Of a stretch of DNA of 64,000 bases, positions 9,351 to 17,870 are shown one piece after another. Each line of letters opens with the position of its first letter. The stretch's first letter is position 1. Source of the DNA: Ovis canadensis (Eukaryota; Chordata; Mammalia; Artiodactyla; Bovidae); assembly GCF_042477335.2 (NCBI RefSeq), contig NC_091247.1, positions 226,324,001 through 226,388,000 on the forward strand. The letters run 5' to 3'. The notes under the pieces are model-generated. The model was not told where the DNA came from, did no database searches, and was given only the letters and a program-made list of their open reading frames with translations. The translations under genes and the position numbers were made by a program.

Positions 9351-11641
9351 CACATAGAGCTGTCACAGCCAAAAATGTCTCCAGTGTTGCTAAATGTCTC
9401 CAGGGGGGAAAGTCACCCTTCGTTGAAAACTGCTGACCTAGAGCTTACCAGACTCATCGAGCACAGAACCCTGTCTCTTGGGACTCAACTCCTGGAAACA
9501 TCCCTCCAGCCCTTTCTGAGAGATGCAGAACCCATCCCACCTCTGACAGGATAGAGGTGCCGGTGGGAGCTTTGATCCCATGGGTTCGTCATCAGAGCAA
9601 CAGCAGCTGATGTTTACTGAGCGCCTCCTGACTGCCAGGCCCTGTACTATGTGTTATCCAGGCCAGGATGCTGGGACTCTCACTGGAGTCCTAGGAGCCC
9701 AAGGACATGAACGCACAGGAAAGGACTGGCCCTGCTCTTGCAAACGCTGGGCTTCCCCCTGCCAGTGTGGGAGACGTAGAGACGCAGGTTTGATCCCTGG
9801 GTCGGGAAAATCCCATCGAGGAGAGTGTGGCAACCCACTCCAGTATTCCCACCTGGAGAATCCCATGGACAGAGGGGCCTGCTGAGCTACAGTCCATAGG
9901 GTCTCAAAGAACTGGACATGACTGGAGCGACTTAGCACAGCACCCCATACGCCGGTCAGCACCCAGAGATGGTCCCCGTGCTGGGCGATGGGGCACCATG
10001 GTGAAGAGGATTCTGCTGCAGGGACCCGGGTGGCAAGGCTGAGCAGAGCTGTGCCCGACACCTCTCTGAGCTCCCCGTGGCCCCTCCCTGACGATGGGGT
10101 TCCCTGTCATGTCCCCTTCTGATACTGGTTGCTTCTTACTTCCTTACACGACCTTGTGGCCACTATCTGTGCCCTCACAGGTTTGAATAGGAGCCCCCGG
10201 AAGATAAGGATTGTTGTTCTGCTGCTCCACTTGGGGTGGTGACTGGCACATGATAGGGAACTGGTGTTTCTCTGCTGCATCAAAAAGCACCTGGAGGACC
10301 AGGAGCGGGGTGACAGGCACCCCGCCTTCCGGGAAGAGCAGACCCGGCAGGGCCCTGACTGAAGAGGCCTGACTTCTCCCCGACCCCCAGCCATATACCT
10401 CCGCGTAGAGCCAAGGGGCCCCCCCGAACAGCAGGCTCGAGAGCCGCCGTACTCACGCGGCCGCCCCTCTGTGCAACTCAGCTCCCTCGTTAGTAAACAG
10501 AATGAGGTCCGTCTCCTGCTTGATCCGCCCCCCTCCCCAGGGCCGCAGAGAAGAGTCTTGCTCCGGAAAGCGCCTGCAGGCCACTGGGTAGGAGATGGTG
10601 CTCACCCACCTGCTGCCAGGCCCTGCATCCCGCCCCCTGCTCACCTCAATGACCTCATCGCGGGTGGCAAAGTCGGTGACAATGAAGTTCTCGCCGCTGG
10701 GCCAGTGGGTCAGAGAGATGCCCAGCCGCTGGGAGGCCAGGATGTGGATGTCGGCGGGCAGCGAGTCCTGCAGGCCCTGCCTGACGGTCTCGACAGGCAT
10801 GAAGGAGGGCTGGAAGACGCCCAGACTCAGCTGCTCCACTCGCTTAACCATGGCCAGGATGCGCGAGCAGCACAAATCTGCAGGGCGGGGCAGGGAGGGG
10901 GTCCTCAGCCCCTGCCCTCCCTCCCGGGCGCCATGGGAATGAAGGGTGCCCCACTCCGACTCCAGCTCAGAGTTTCTGTGTCCAGCGCTGCCTTCAAACA
11001 CTCTGTGCAGGGGGCCTCCCTGGTGGTCCAGTGGCTAAAACTCTGGGCTTCCGAAGCTGGGAGCCTGGGTTCCATCCCTGGTCAGGGATCCCTAGATCCC
11101 ACACACTGCAACTAAAAGATCCTGTATGCCACAACTAAGGCCAGGAGCAACCAAATAAATAAATATTAAAATAACTACTAAATAAACGCTCTGTGCAGCC
11201 TCTTGACCTTGGGAACAGTCTTCCAGGCTCTAAGCCTCAGATTTATCTTCTGGAAAATGGGGATGCCTGTGGTCCCAAGTCCTCAGGGTTCTCATAAGGA
11301 TTAAGTGGAAACGGGCTGGCTGTAGGGAGCGCAGGGTACCGCGCCAGGCTCCCTGAGACACCCTCTCAGGTCGGAATCAGCCTCGACTCGCGCAGGTAAG
11401 CCGATGCTCCCTGCGCTGCTGGTCCACGCAGTCAGTCCCCAGACTCACCGACAGACATGCCGCTGACGATGCTGACGGCGATGAGCGCCCCGGACGAGGA
11501 GCCGTAGAAGCGGCTGGCGCCGCGGAGGAGGCGCGGGGCGCGCTGCCTCAGGCAGTGGATCACCCCTACGTGGTAGAGACTCAGGAAACCCGCGCCCGCG
11601 AAGGACAGGCTCCAACTGCCCTCCTTCTCGAAGCAGCTCAT
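424..11641 (-). CDS. PNPLA5: PNPLA5, patatin-like phospholipase domain protein 5 (complete, 9 coding exons)
   Basis: Nine exons read on the minus strand join in frame: 11641-11449, 10877-10645, 8567-8502, 8229-8020, 6751-6691, 5564-5391, 3571-3439, 759-643 and 553-424 (1317 nt, 438 residues; human PNPLA5 is about 429). All introns are GT-AG. The patatin domain fills roughly residues 10-180: oxyanion loop GAGFLS (16-21), nucleophile motif GSSSG (47-51, Ser49), then the motif RYINGT, where the family has an Asp-Gly pair (residue 168 is Asn). The C-terminal half matches human PNPLA5, for example LTYLLLPCTLPFEY and WLPDMPADV. Known role: lipid-droplet acylglycerol hydrolase linked to autophagy. 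The start was chosen because homologues begin here and G is at -3. The gene lies divergently from PNPLA3, 32 kb away. The Asn168 and Ser21 changes suggest weak or lost catalysis; this is inference. No premature stop or broken splice site was seen. Confidence 0.93.
643..759 (-). CDS. PNPLA5: PNPLA5 exon 8
   Basis: The exon encodes RLVAWLPDMPADVRWMQDLL through TKDPLLRLV. The acceptor CAG follows a CT-rich tract. The chosen donor is GTGAGA after position 643. A weaker in-frame GTTGGT nine bases earlier (exon end 652) is possible. The longer form was preferred because it aligns better with the human tail. The intron after it is only 89 bp. Confidence 0.85.
1544..1751 (-). repeat. Bov-tA type SINE
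   Basis: This is an antisense ruminant SINE in PNPLA5 intron 7. It contains the TTTGTGACCCCATGGAC block and ends in the reversed tRNA-like head (GAGCCACCAGGGAAGCC). Confidence 0.85.
1797..2092 (-). repeat. Bov-tA SINE, diverged, plus partial second copy
   Basis: This antisense copy is more diverged than the one at 1544. A second partial head region (about 2028-2092, acccaggcctcccacatgg) follows directly, so two insertions or a tandem piece are stacked here. Confidence 0.75.
2405..2740 (+). repeat. L2 LINE 3' fragment
   Basis: It has the ancient L2 3' end signature, including CCCAGGGCCTTTGCACATGC and the CCTTTCCTGATCAC end. It lies in PNPLA5 intron 7. Confidence 0.7.
2935..3112 (-). repeat. 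MIR SINE
   Basis: This is an antisense MIR core: the reversed 'cagttaatc...cagagaggtcaag' block typical of MIR. It is diverged and old. Confidence 0.55.
3439..3571 (-). CDS. PNPLA5: PNPLA5 exon 7
   Basis: This 133-nt exon encodes ALKKACMRAPSTWASF then RALTYLLLPCTLPFEYVY and QSR. The acceptor is TAG and the donor GTGAGG. Its length is identical to PNPLA3 exon 7. Confidence 0.91.
3765..3862 (-). repeat. MIR SINE fragment
   Basis: A short antisense MIR piece (gactgaggctcagagtgg) in PNPLA5 intron 6. Confidence 0.5.
4590..4840 (+). repeat. L2 LINE fragment
   Basis: A diverged L2 3' end (ggacatttgcacaggcc followed by a CT-rich stretch) in PNPLA5 intron 6. Confidence 0.5.
4900..5200 (+). repeat. 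Two sense MIR fragments
   Basis: About 4905-4975 and 5085-5200 both show the MIR core. The second has CTTCAGTTTCCTCATC after a trinucleotide-rich 'gggtttgaatcc' segment. Confidence 0.6.
5391..5564 (-). CDS. PNPLA5: PNPLA5 exon 6
   Basis: This 174-nt exon encodes GLTEEPVLWSFVPKEPPAPA through DFEQLSPELEA and ends one base into the next codon. The acceptor is a C-rich tract plus CAG, and the donor is GTACTG. It is 21 nt shorter than PNPLA3 exon 6, in the variable linker. Confidence 0.91.
6222..6239. repeat. (CA)n microsatellite
   Basis: A short CA run in PNPLA5 intron 5. Confidence 0.9.
6691..6751 (-). CDS. PNPLA5: PNPLA5 exon 5
   Basis: This 61-nt exon encodes VVADSCRQGYLDALRFLERR plus one base of the next Gly. 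It has a CAG acceptor and a GTAGGT donor. Its length equals that of PNPLA3 exon 5. Confidence 0.93.
7600..7725 (+). repeat. MIR SINE
   Basis: A sense MIR core with CTGGGTGACTTTGAAG and CTGAGCCTCAGTG, in PNPLA5 intron 4. Confidence 0.6.
8020..8229 (-). CDS. PNPLA5: PNPLA5 exon 4, with Asn in place of the catalytic Asp
   Basis: This 210-nt, phase 0 exon encodes RYINGTLSNNIPFADSP and continues to SSLMPSSPE. The codon at 8220-8218 is AAT (Asn168), where the patatin dyad has Asp. The rest is strongly conserved, for example STITVSPFHGTVDICPQS. The donor is GTAGGT. Confidence 0.93.
8502..8567 (-). CDS. PNPLA5: PNPLA5 exon 3
   Basis: This 66-nt, phase 0 exon encodes ALVCTIFLPFYCG then TIPPTFRGK. 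It has a CAG acceptor and a GTAAGT donor. It is the exon equivalent to the one that carries codon 148 in PNPLA3. Confidence 0.92.
8745..8852 (+). repeat. CHR-type (tRNA-Glu derived) SINE, partial
   Basis: It carries the GGTTCAATCCCTGGCC B-box block followed by 'agggaactaaaatcctgc', as in artiodactyl CHR SINEs. Confidence 0.75.
9135..9442 (-). mobile_element. MER20 (hAT-Charlie DNA transposon)
   Basis: The reverse complement reads as MER20: a start like 'cagttttcaacgaagggtg', a central 'agacatttttggctgtgac', and 'caatgcacaggacagc' near the end. A (CA)n microsatellite (9300-9347) sits inside it. Confidence 0.75.
9300..9347. repeat. (CA)n microsatellite inside MER20
   Basis: An uninterrupted CA run of about 24 units; likely polymorphic. 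Confidence 0.95.
9749..9942 (+). repeat. Bov-tA SINE
   Basis: A sense copy in PNPLA5 intron 2, with the tRNA-like head (gggcttccccctgcc) and the 'ggacagaggggcctg...gcgacttagca' body. Confidence 0.85.
10645..10877 (-). CDS. PNPLA5: PNPLA5 exon 2
   Basis: The exon is 233 nt, from a CAG acceptor after a pyrimidine-rich tract to the donor GTGAGC. It encodes DLCCSRILAM through DFATRDEVIE, closely matching human PNPLA5, and is the same length as PNPLA3 exon 2. Confidence 0.93.
11011..11186 (+). repeat. CHR-type SINE
   Basis: A sense copy in PNPLA5 intron 1: ctccctggtggtccagtgg head, B box, then an AAATAAAT-rich tail. Confidence 0.85.
11449..11641 (-). CDS. PNPLA5: PNPLA5 exon 1 (coding part)
   Basis: This exon codes for residues 1-64 plus one base, beginning MSCFEKEG and ending GMSV. 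It has the oxyanion loop GAGFLS and the nucleophile motif GSSSG. The donor GTGAGT follows. Codon 21 (11581-11579) is AGT, Ser, where the human protein has Gly. Confidence 0.93.
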
Positions 11642-11779
11642 GGCAATGGGGCCAGACCCAGGGGTGCGGCTGGAACAGGGCCGGGAGTAGGGGATCGCTG
11701 GCGGACGGGGCAGAGAGGAGGTGCTCCAGCGGGAAGTTTCACAGGTTGAGTGCCGAGTTGGACTTGTGGCCAAGAGGTG

Positions 11780-11850
11780 AAGCTCAGGCCGGAGCCCAAC
11801 CCCCGCCCCGGGCTTTATCACCCACCAGCCACCAGCCAATGAGGCCCCGC
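11780..11850 (-). promoter_or_regulatory. PNPLA5: Probable PNPLA5 core promoter (TATA-like plus CCAAT)
   Basis: Read on the minus strand, an inverted CCAAT box (plus-strand ccaat at 11836-11840) is followed after about 20 bp by a TATA-like TGATAAAG (11820-11813) in a GC-rich stretch. A start of transcription near 11785 would give a 5' UTR of about 145 nt before the ATG at 11641. This is inference from motif spacing; no transcript evidence is available. Confidence 0.5.
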
Positions 11851-12332
11851 GAGCCGAGACCGCTCCCCCTCCTCCTCTCCGCCATCCCCGTCCCCGGGTG
11901 TGCACCAGATGTGCCCTGGAAGCGTCAGCGGGATGTGGGCATCTTAACGCGCCCCCACACGCACGCCCTCGGTCCGCAGCACAGTCCCAGATTTCTGGGT
12001 GACGGGGCCGGGTGAGCAGGACCAGCTCTTCTGCCGGGTCTCTGGCAGTCGTGAAGGAAAGGCTGTTTCTGCCCCCATTTCGCAGATGAGGAAACTGAGA
12101 GTGCAAGGGAACCTGGTAGCCAGGAACTGGGGGAGCTGGACACACAATATCCATCGGGTCTTGGGGGTCAAGTCAGACTTAATTCTGCAGCTGTGCTGGA
12201 TCAGGGACCTGGGGGAGCCCTGGGAGGGGGAGTCTGGGTTCTAAGCTCTGCCGCCTCCCCCACCCCCCACCTGTGCCTGGGACTTTGCTCACGTTCCTCA
12301 CTCTGTCTGGGTTGCAGTTTTTCAATATAATG

Positions 12333-12466
12333 TGAGTGCGTAGTCTAGGTTGGTCACAGCTTTCCTTCCAAAGAACAAGCGTCTTTTAATTTCACGGCTG
12401 CGGTCACCTCCTGCAGTGATTTTGGAGCCCCCCCCCCAAAATAAAATCTGTCGCTGTTACCACTTG
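12333..12466 (-). repeat. BovB fragment, left arm of an inverted pair
   Basis: The reverse complement of this piece matches 13113-13239 nearly base for base, including changes not seen in the other BovB copies in this window, such as GCTTGTTCTTTGG and a long G run after ATTTTATTTT. Confidence 0.85.
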
Positions 12467-12524
12467 ACATGGATGAGGCTTGGATGAGGACCTACAGAGA
12501 TCTTTCTGCTCTGGTGGCTGCTCC

Positions 12525-12597
12525 CCCAAATATAGTCTGTTAATGCACGTTTAGGTTGCTTCCGTTTCTTGACTGTTGTAAATAGTGCTGCTATGTT
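12525..12597 (-). repeat. L1 LINE fragment
   Basis: It matches the same part of L1 as 25640-25710 (aaatagtgctgctatg then ttggggtgca). BovB sequence begins directly after it. Confidence 0.65.
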
Positions 12598-13740
12598 GGG
12601 GTGCACGGGAGAAAGAAAATTCCAGAAAAACATCTACTTCTGCTTCATTGACTATGCTAAAGCCTTTGGCTGTGTGGATCACAACAAACTGTGGAAAATT
12701 CTTAAAGACGTGGGAGTATCCAACCATCTTACCTGCTTCCTGAGAAATCTGTATGCAGGTCAAGAAGCAACAGTTAGAACCAGACATGGAACAACAGACT
12801 AGTTCAAAATTGGGAAAGAAGTACATCGAGTCTGTATCTCAACACCTTGCTTATTTAACTTGTACGCAGAGTACATCACACAAAATTCCAGACTGGATGA
12901 ATCACAGGGTGGAATCAAGATTGCGAAGAGAAACATCAACAACATCAGATCTGTGCAGATGTCACCACCCTTATGGCAGAAATAGAAGAACTAAAGAGCC
13001 TCTTGATGCAAGTGAAAGAGGAGAGTGGAAAAGCTGGCTTAAAACTCAACATTCAAAAAACGAAGATCATGGCATCCAGTCCCATCACTTCATGGCAAAG
13101 AGAAGGGGGAAAAGTGGTTACAGTGACAGATTTTATTTTGGGGGGGGTTCCAAAATCACTGTAGGAGGTGACTGCAGCCGTGAAATTAAAAGACGCTTGT
13201 TCTTTGGAAGGAAAGCTACGACCAACCTAGACTACATACTGAATAGGAGAGACATCCCTTTGCCAACAAGCATCTGTATAGTCAAAGCTATGGTTTTTCC
13301 CGTAGTCATGTACAGATGTGAGAGTTGGACCATAAAGAAGGCTGAGTGTTGAAGAGCTGATGTTTTTGAATTGTGCTGGAGAAGGTTCTGGACTGGAGAG
13401 TGTTCCTTGGACTGCAAGAAGATCAAACTAGTCAATCCTAAAAGAAATCAATCCTTAATATTCACTGGACGGACTGATACTGAACTTGAAGCTCCAGTAC
13501 TTTGGTCACTTGATGCAAAGAGCTGACTCACTAGAAGAGACCCTGATGCTGGGGAAGATTGAAGGCAGGAGGAGAAAGGGATGACAGAGGATGAAATGGT
13601 TGGATGGCATCACCGACTCGATGAACATGAGTTAGAGCAAATTTGGGAGATAGTAGAGGACAGAGGAGCCTGGCGTGCTGCAGTCCATGGGGTCACAAAG
13701 AGTCAGACCCGACTTAGTGACTGATGGCAACAACAACAAA
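12598..13740 (+). mobile_element. BovB LINE, 5'-truncated, decayed
   Basis: Frames carry broken pieces of the BovB reverse transcriptase: FIDYAKAFGCVDHNKLW, LKLNIQKTKIMASSPITSW and MVFPVVMYRCESWTIKKAE. The endonuclease part is missing. The 3' end reads AAGAGTCAGACCCGACTTAG. Many stops and shifts make it inactive. Confidence 0.9.
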
Positions 13741-13744
13741 ACGC

Positions 13745-15160
13745 TTTTCTGCTGTGTATTTTAAAAATAGTGCATTGGTGGCGCCTTTCGGCCAGAGCAT
13801 GAGTGGAGGGGCCGTTGTTGCTGGCCCTTTCCTCTTCCCCACCGTCCAGTTAGTGGGTTGATTAGGCCATCGGTCCTCAAGCCACGACGTGTCTCTTATT
13901 GAGTTCTGGGGAGTGCCTGGCCAGCATGAATGATGTAGGGGAGAACAACTTTGAGGCCAGAGAAGCGATCTCAACGTAGGTCAGGTGCACCAGGATCCTG
14001 GCGTCGAAGGAGCCGACGTCACTCTAACATCTAACCGGAGGAGACATACAGGCAGCAGGGCGAACCCCTCAGCGTGTACACTCAGTGCTGTGACCATTGA
14101 GTGGCGGCAGTGTGGTTCATGACCAGTGAGCTGGACGATCCCGAGGATACGGTTTCATTTATTTCGAGAGAGTAGATGACTCAAAGGAGGCTAAGGAAAG
14201 GGCAAATGGACCAGAACTGGATGCTACGAGAGTTCATGTGGATTGTTCTGTCCCCCAGAGGGCCCACACCCCTACACCAGGCGTATATATACACTGCCAG
14301 CCCGCCTTGCAGTGGCGGAGGCGGAACCGAGCTTCTTACTCTGCTGGAGGGTGTGACCGTGGGCAGGACAGATATGAAGACTGTGATCACCGGCACAGAA
14401 GATCCCTTCTACTTACTGTAGTCGATACAGATCATGGTCAAGCGCTCCGTCCTACAGCCCAAGACGCTATTGATAAACAGAGGGGTCGAAGTCGAGGACA
14501 TCTTTTTCTCTTTCCTTTTTTTTTTTTTTTTTTTCAAATTCTGGATTTCCCCAAGCTTCTAATCCTTCCTACTCCTTAAAAAGAACCCTTTAAAAATCTT
14601 TATTTAACATCTACACTTTGTAGATTGTATTGCTGTTTTCCACCCCTTTTATTATATTCTTAAAGATGTAATTGTTGTCATTCTGAGTAGTAAACATCTT
14701 GGGTGAAAAAGGAACCGTCAGTGTTACAGTTTGTAAAAGTTTTTTTTTTTTTTTTCTTTTACAGAAAATTAACTCCTGGCAAATCAAATGAGGAAAGAAA
14801 TGATCTTTTTAAATCTTCTTTTGTGTTAGATATTGCATTAAATATTGTATTAGAGACTTGCATTTCCTGCAAACTCTTCTTTTAACTTTCTTTTGGGAAA
14901 GTCGGTAACACATACAGCAGCTCAGTCATGTCAGTCTGTCTGGGGTAGCATAGAGCAGTCGAATAGCTGAGCGTAGAAAGTTTGAAACCACAGAAGAAAA
15001 CACTTAGTCATTTCTTTCGAAGAACAGAATTTTTGAATCCTAAAAATTACGTCGTTTTTTTTAAAGATGTAAAACCTGTGGACTCCTGAAAAGCATTTTG
15101 CATTTAAAATACATTTGTTAAAAGTTAAAAAACATAATGTATTAACTGCCTGGAAGATGG
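13745..15160 (+). pseudogene. TRA2A: Processed pseudogene of TRA2A (splicing regulator)
   Basis: The intronless sequence from 13926 reads MNDVGENNFEARE, like the TRA2A start MSDVEENNFEGRE. Shifted frames then show HTGSRANP-like, GPLSGVNVVYDQ-like and DDSKEAKERANGPELDATRV stretches, RAHTPTPGVYI, a Gly-rich patch, DRYEDCDHRHRR and a final CGC-TAT-TGA (14465-14473) matching the RRY stop. Most of the first RS domain and part of the RRM are deleted, with several frameshifts and stops. The AT-rich block 14474-15160 probably derives from the 3' UTR, and 13745-13925 from the 5' UTR. It was copied by LINE machinery and lies directly after a BovB end. No function is expected. Parent identity is from memory of the TRA2A protein; TRA2B fits less well. 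Confidence 0.85.
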
Positions 15161-15342
15161 GTTGGAAGGTCAGCTATCACGTATATCGGCTGGTGTGACT
15201 ATGGGGAGTGGATGGCAAGAGGAACGGGAATGGGGAGGAGGAGGCAAGGAATGAAATGCCATAGAGAACATGCATCCGAGGACCTAAGGAGAAGGGACGG
15301 GACACAGTTAGGAGAGGACTGATAAGACGCCTTTGCAGGTGT

Positions 15343-15436
15343 TTGCCTTCTACCTGGCACTGGGTCAAGCCCTTTTCCTAGGTCACGTGCTTGCCTTCTA
15401 CCTGGCACTGGGTCAAGCCCTTTTCCTAGGTCACGT
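15343..15436. repeat. 48-bp direct tandem duplication
   Basis: Two perfect copies of a segment beginning ttgccttctacctgg, at 15343-15390 and 15391-15436 (the second lacks the last two bases). The lack of divergence implies a recent duplication or an assembly artefact. Confidence 0.9.
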
Positions 15437-15714
15437 ATTTTATTTTCGCAACTGCCCAGTGAGATATCATCAGTCTCATTTTACAAATGAAGGAGCTGAG
15501 GTGTAAACCAGAAACCAGGGTAAGGCAGGAAGCAGATGGGAAAGCGTATCTTTCAGGTTGGAGGACTCCAGAGGGGCTGGCTGGAGGGCATGGGGCTTCA
15601 GAATTTAGGGAGCAGAAGCTTCTCTATAGGAATCGGGGGAGAGCAGTGCTTCTCAGGGAATCCTGGAAGCTTGAGCCCAGGACATCTTCTTATGCCAGCA
15701 AGCAAGTGTTCAAG

Positions 15715-16222
15715 AAATGACGGAATGGTGGCTTGTCCACATCCCTGTACTCAGAACCTGTAAATATGTTGTCTTACATGTCAAAAGGATCTTTGCAGAT
15801 GTGATTAAAGGAAGGCTCTTAAAACAGGGAGATTATTCTGGATTTTCTGGGTGGATCCATTGTAATCACAAGGGTCCTTAAAAGACAGAAGAGGGTGGAG
15901 GAAGAGTCAGAGAGAGATTTTAAGATCTTGCATGCTGACTTTAAAGATGGAGGAAGGGGTCATGAGCCACAGACTGCATAGCTCTAAAAGGCAAAGAAAC
16001 CAATTGTCCTCTAGACCCTCTAAAAGGAACAGAGTCTGCTAACACTTTGATTTTAACCCAATGAAACCCCTTTTGGACTTCCAAACTTCCAAATTAAAAT
16101 ATTCCATACCATCTTATGCAAAAACCCAAATGGACTTTTTTGCCAACCCAATAATAAAATTGTGCTTTTGTAAGCCACTAAGCTTGCCAAGTTATAGCAG
16201 CAATGAGATACTAACACACATC
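15715..16222 (+). mobile_element. MLT1-type ERVL-MaLR LTR (fossil, apparently solo)
   Basis: It follows the MLT1 LTR layout from the 'ggatctttgcagatgtgatt' block through 'aatcacaagggtcctt' to the 'taagccactaag' and 'gagatactaacac' end. It is old (shared by placental mammals), diverged, and has no internal viral genes beside it. A mariner fragment is inserted near its 3' part. Confidence 0.7.
16092..16150 (-). mobile_element. Mariner (Tc1/mariner) MITE fragment
   Basis: It contains 'cataccatcttatgcaaaa' and 'acttttttgccaaccc', the reversed terminal block of the ruminant mariner family. It interrupts the MLT1 LTR, so it is younger than it. Confidence 0.6.
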
Positions 16223-16242
16223 ACCCCTGTAGCCTTCTGTGT

Positions 16243-16475
16243 TTGATCCCTGGGTTGGGAAGATCCTCTGGAGAAGGGATAGGCTACCTACTCCTATATT
16301 GTTGGGCTTCCCTTGTGGCTCAGCTGGTAAAGAACCTGCCTGCAATGCAGGAGACCTGGGTTCAATCCCTGGCTTGGGAAGATCCCCTGGAGAAGGGAAA
16401 GGCTACCCACTCCAGTATTCTGGCCTGGAGAATTCCATGGACTCCATGGGGACTCAAAGAGTCAGACAGATTAAA
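16243..16475 (+). repeat. Two Bov-tA SINE pieces
   Basis: A headless piece (16243-16303) is followed by a fuller copy (16304-16475) with head, B-box-like GGTTCAATCCCTGGC and body. Confidence 0.8.
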
Positions 16476-16479
16476 GGAC

Positions 16480-17340
16480 ACCAGAGATGTGGCATCTGAG
16501 CAACACACAGCTCTGGATTTGATCCTGGCCTGGAGGGAAAACAGCTCTAAATGACGTTGTTGGGAAGATTGGTAAAGTGTACATGTAAGCCATGAATGAA
16601 ATCACAGAGCTGCACTGATATTACACTGGCAATTTTGAAAACTGTACTGTGGATTCATAAAAGAAAGTCTGTTCTTGGGGAATACATTGAGATATTTAGG
16701 GTCGAAGAGGCATGGTATCTGCAACCTAATTTCCAGCAGTTACAAAAAAAAAAAATCACTATCTTTGTATAGCTCATAAGCACATCGATTTGTCTATGTC
16801 TATTATCTAGAGAGAGAAGCCAAACATGCCAAGTGTTACTGATCCCAGAACCGGAGTTATGGGGACATGAGAGTTTTTTGGGGCCCAATTCTTGCAACTT
16901 CTCTGCAAGAAAAATGAGATCATATCAAATGGAAAAAGACAGGAGACAGTTATCCCTTTCTGGTCTGGCTCAGGGGACTTGAGGTGGGGGGTCTATCTTC
17001 AGCCATGAGTGGTGAGTTCTGTTCAGCATCAGGGTTTGGATGGGGGTTTTAGACTCGCCAGAGACCACGGGCTCGCTGAGGGTAGAGCGGTGACTTTTTC
17101 AGAGCTTCTGCAGAGAGCTGGTCGCTGAAGCAGTGAATGTCCCAAGCAGGAGGCCAAAAGGGAAAATAAGGAAACCTCTCCAGGGGCTCCCTAACTGAGC
17201 AAGAAGGAAAAGATAAGGAGGAGGAAAAAAGGAGGAGAAAAAGGAGGGAAAAAAAGAAGGGAACAGGAGGGAAGGCCAACGTTGTGTGCGAGAGGAGGGG
17301 CGAGCTGGGAGGTGAGGACAGGGACACCCCGAAAAAGAAC
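16480..17340. other. Unassigned intergenic DNA with a polypurine tract
   Basis: No gene recognised. About 17205-17280 is almost pure A/G on the plus strand (gga and aaagg runs). Confidence 0.5.
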
Positions 17341-17349
17341 AGAAGACAG

Positions 17350-17870
17350 AGGTGGGGAAGTGGTTTCTGAGCCTTGAAGACAGCTTTAAGCAGCGTGTCT
17401 GTTACAGGGAAGGACCAAATCTGACTCCTTGTTGGATCTGTATTTCTTTAACCTTGTCTTCCCGTGGCTTTTGTTCACTAAAAGGATGGTGTCTATACAT
17501 AACGGCCTGCCTTGGGGAGCCCTGCCCCTCTGCCTGAATGTTGAACCAAAGTGCGTTTGCTCAGGAAGTCATCCTGACCCTGTCTACCCATGAATGATTG
17601 CAAGAAAGAAGAAATTAGCTCATCCCCTCTCTGAGACTGGCCATAACAGGAGTTATTTGCAAGATTAATGGCCTTTTTATTTCCTCTCCTCTTCCTCTTC
17701 TGTGTTCTATAAAAGACTCTGGACCGATAAGACGCCGGTAAGATGGTTATTTTGAGACGCTAGGCTTCCATCTTCTTGATCTGCTGGTTATTCCTTGCCT
17801 TAACACCTTGTCACCCGATTCATGGGCCTGTTGTGTGGCTAGCAGAGTGAGCAGGGACTCAGTGACTTGC
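17350..17870 (+). mobile_element. ERV1-type ruminant LTR (fossil, apparently solo)
   Basis: The stretch has the layout of a gammaretrovirus-like LTR: a TATA box (tataaaag near 17709), then an R/U5-like part (aagatggttattttgagac, attccttgcc) ending in a 'gcagagtgagcagggactc' segment. No viral genes flank it, so it looks like a solo LTR. The start is uncertain. Age is probably within ruminant or artiodactyl history. Confidence 0.55.
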
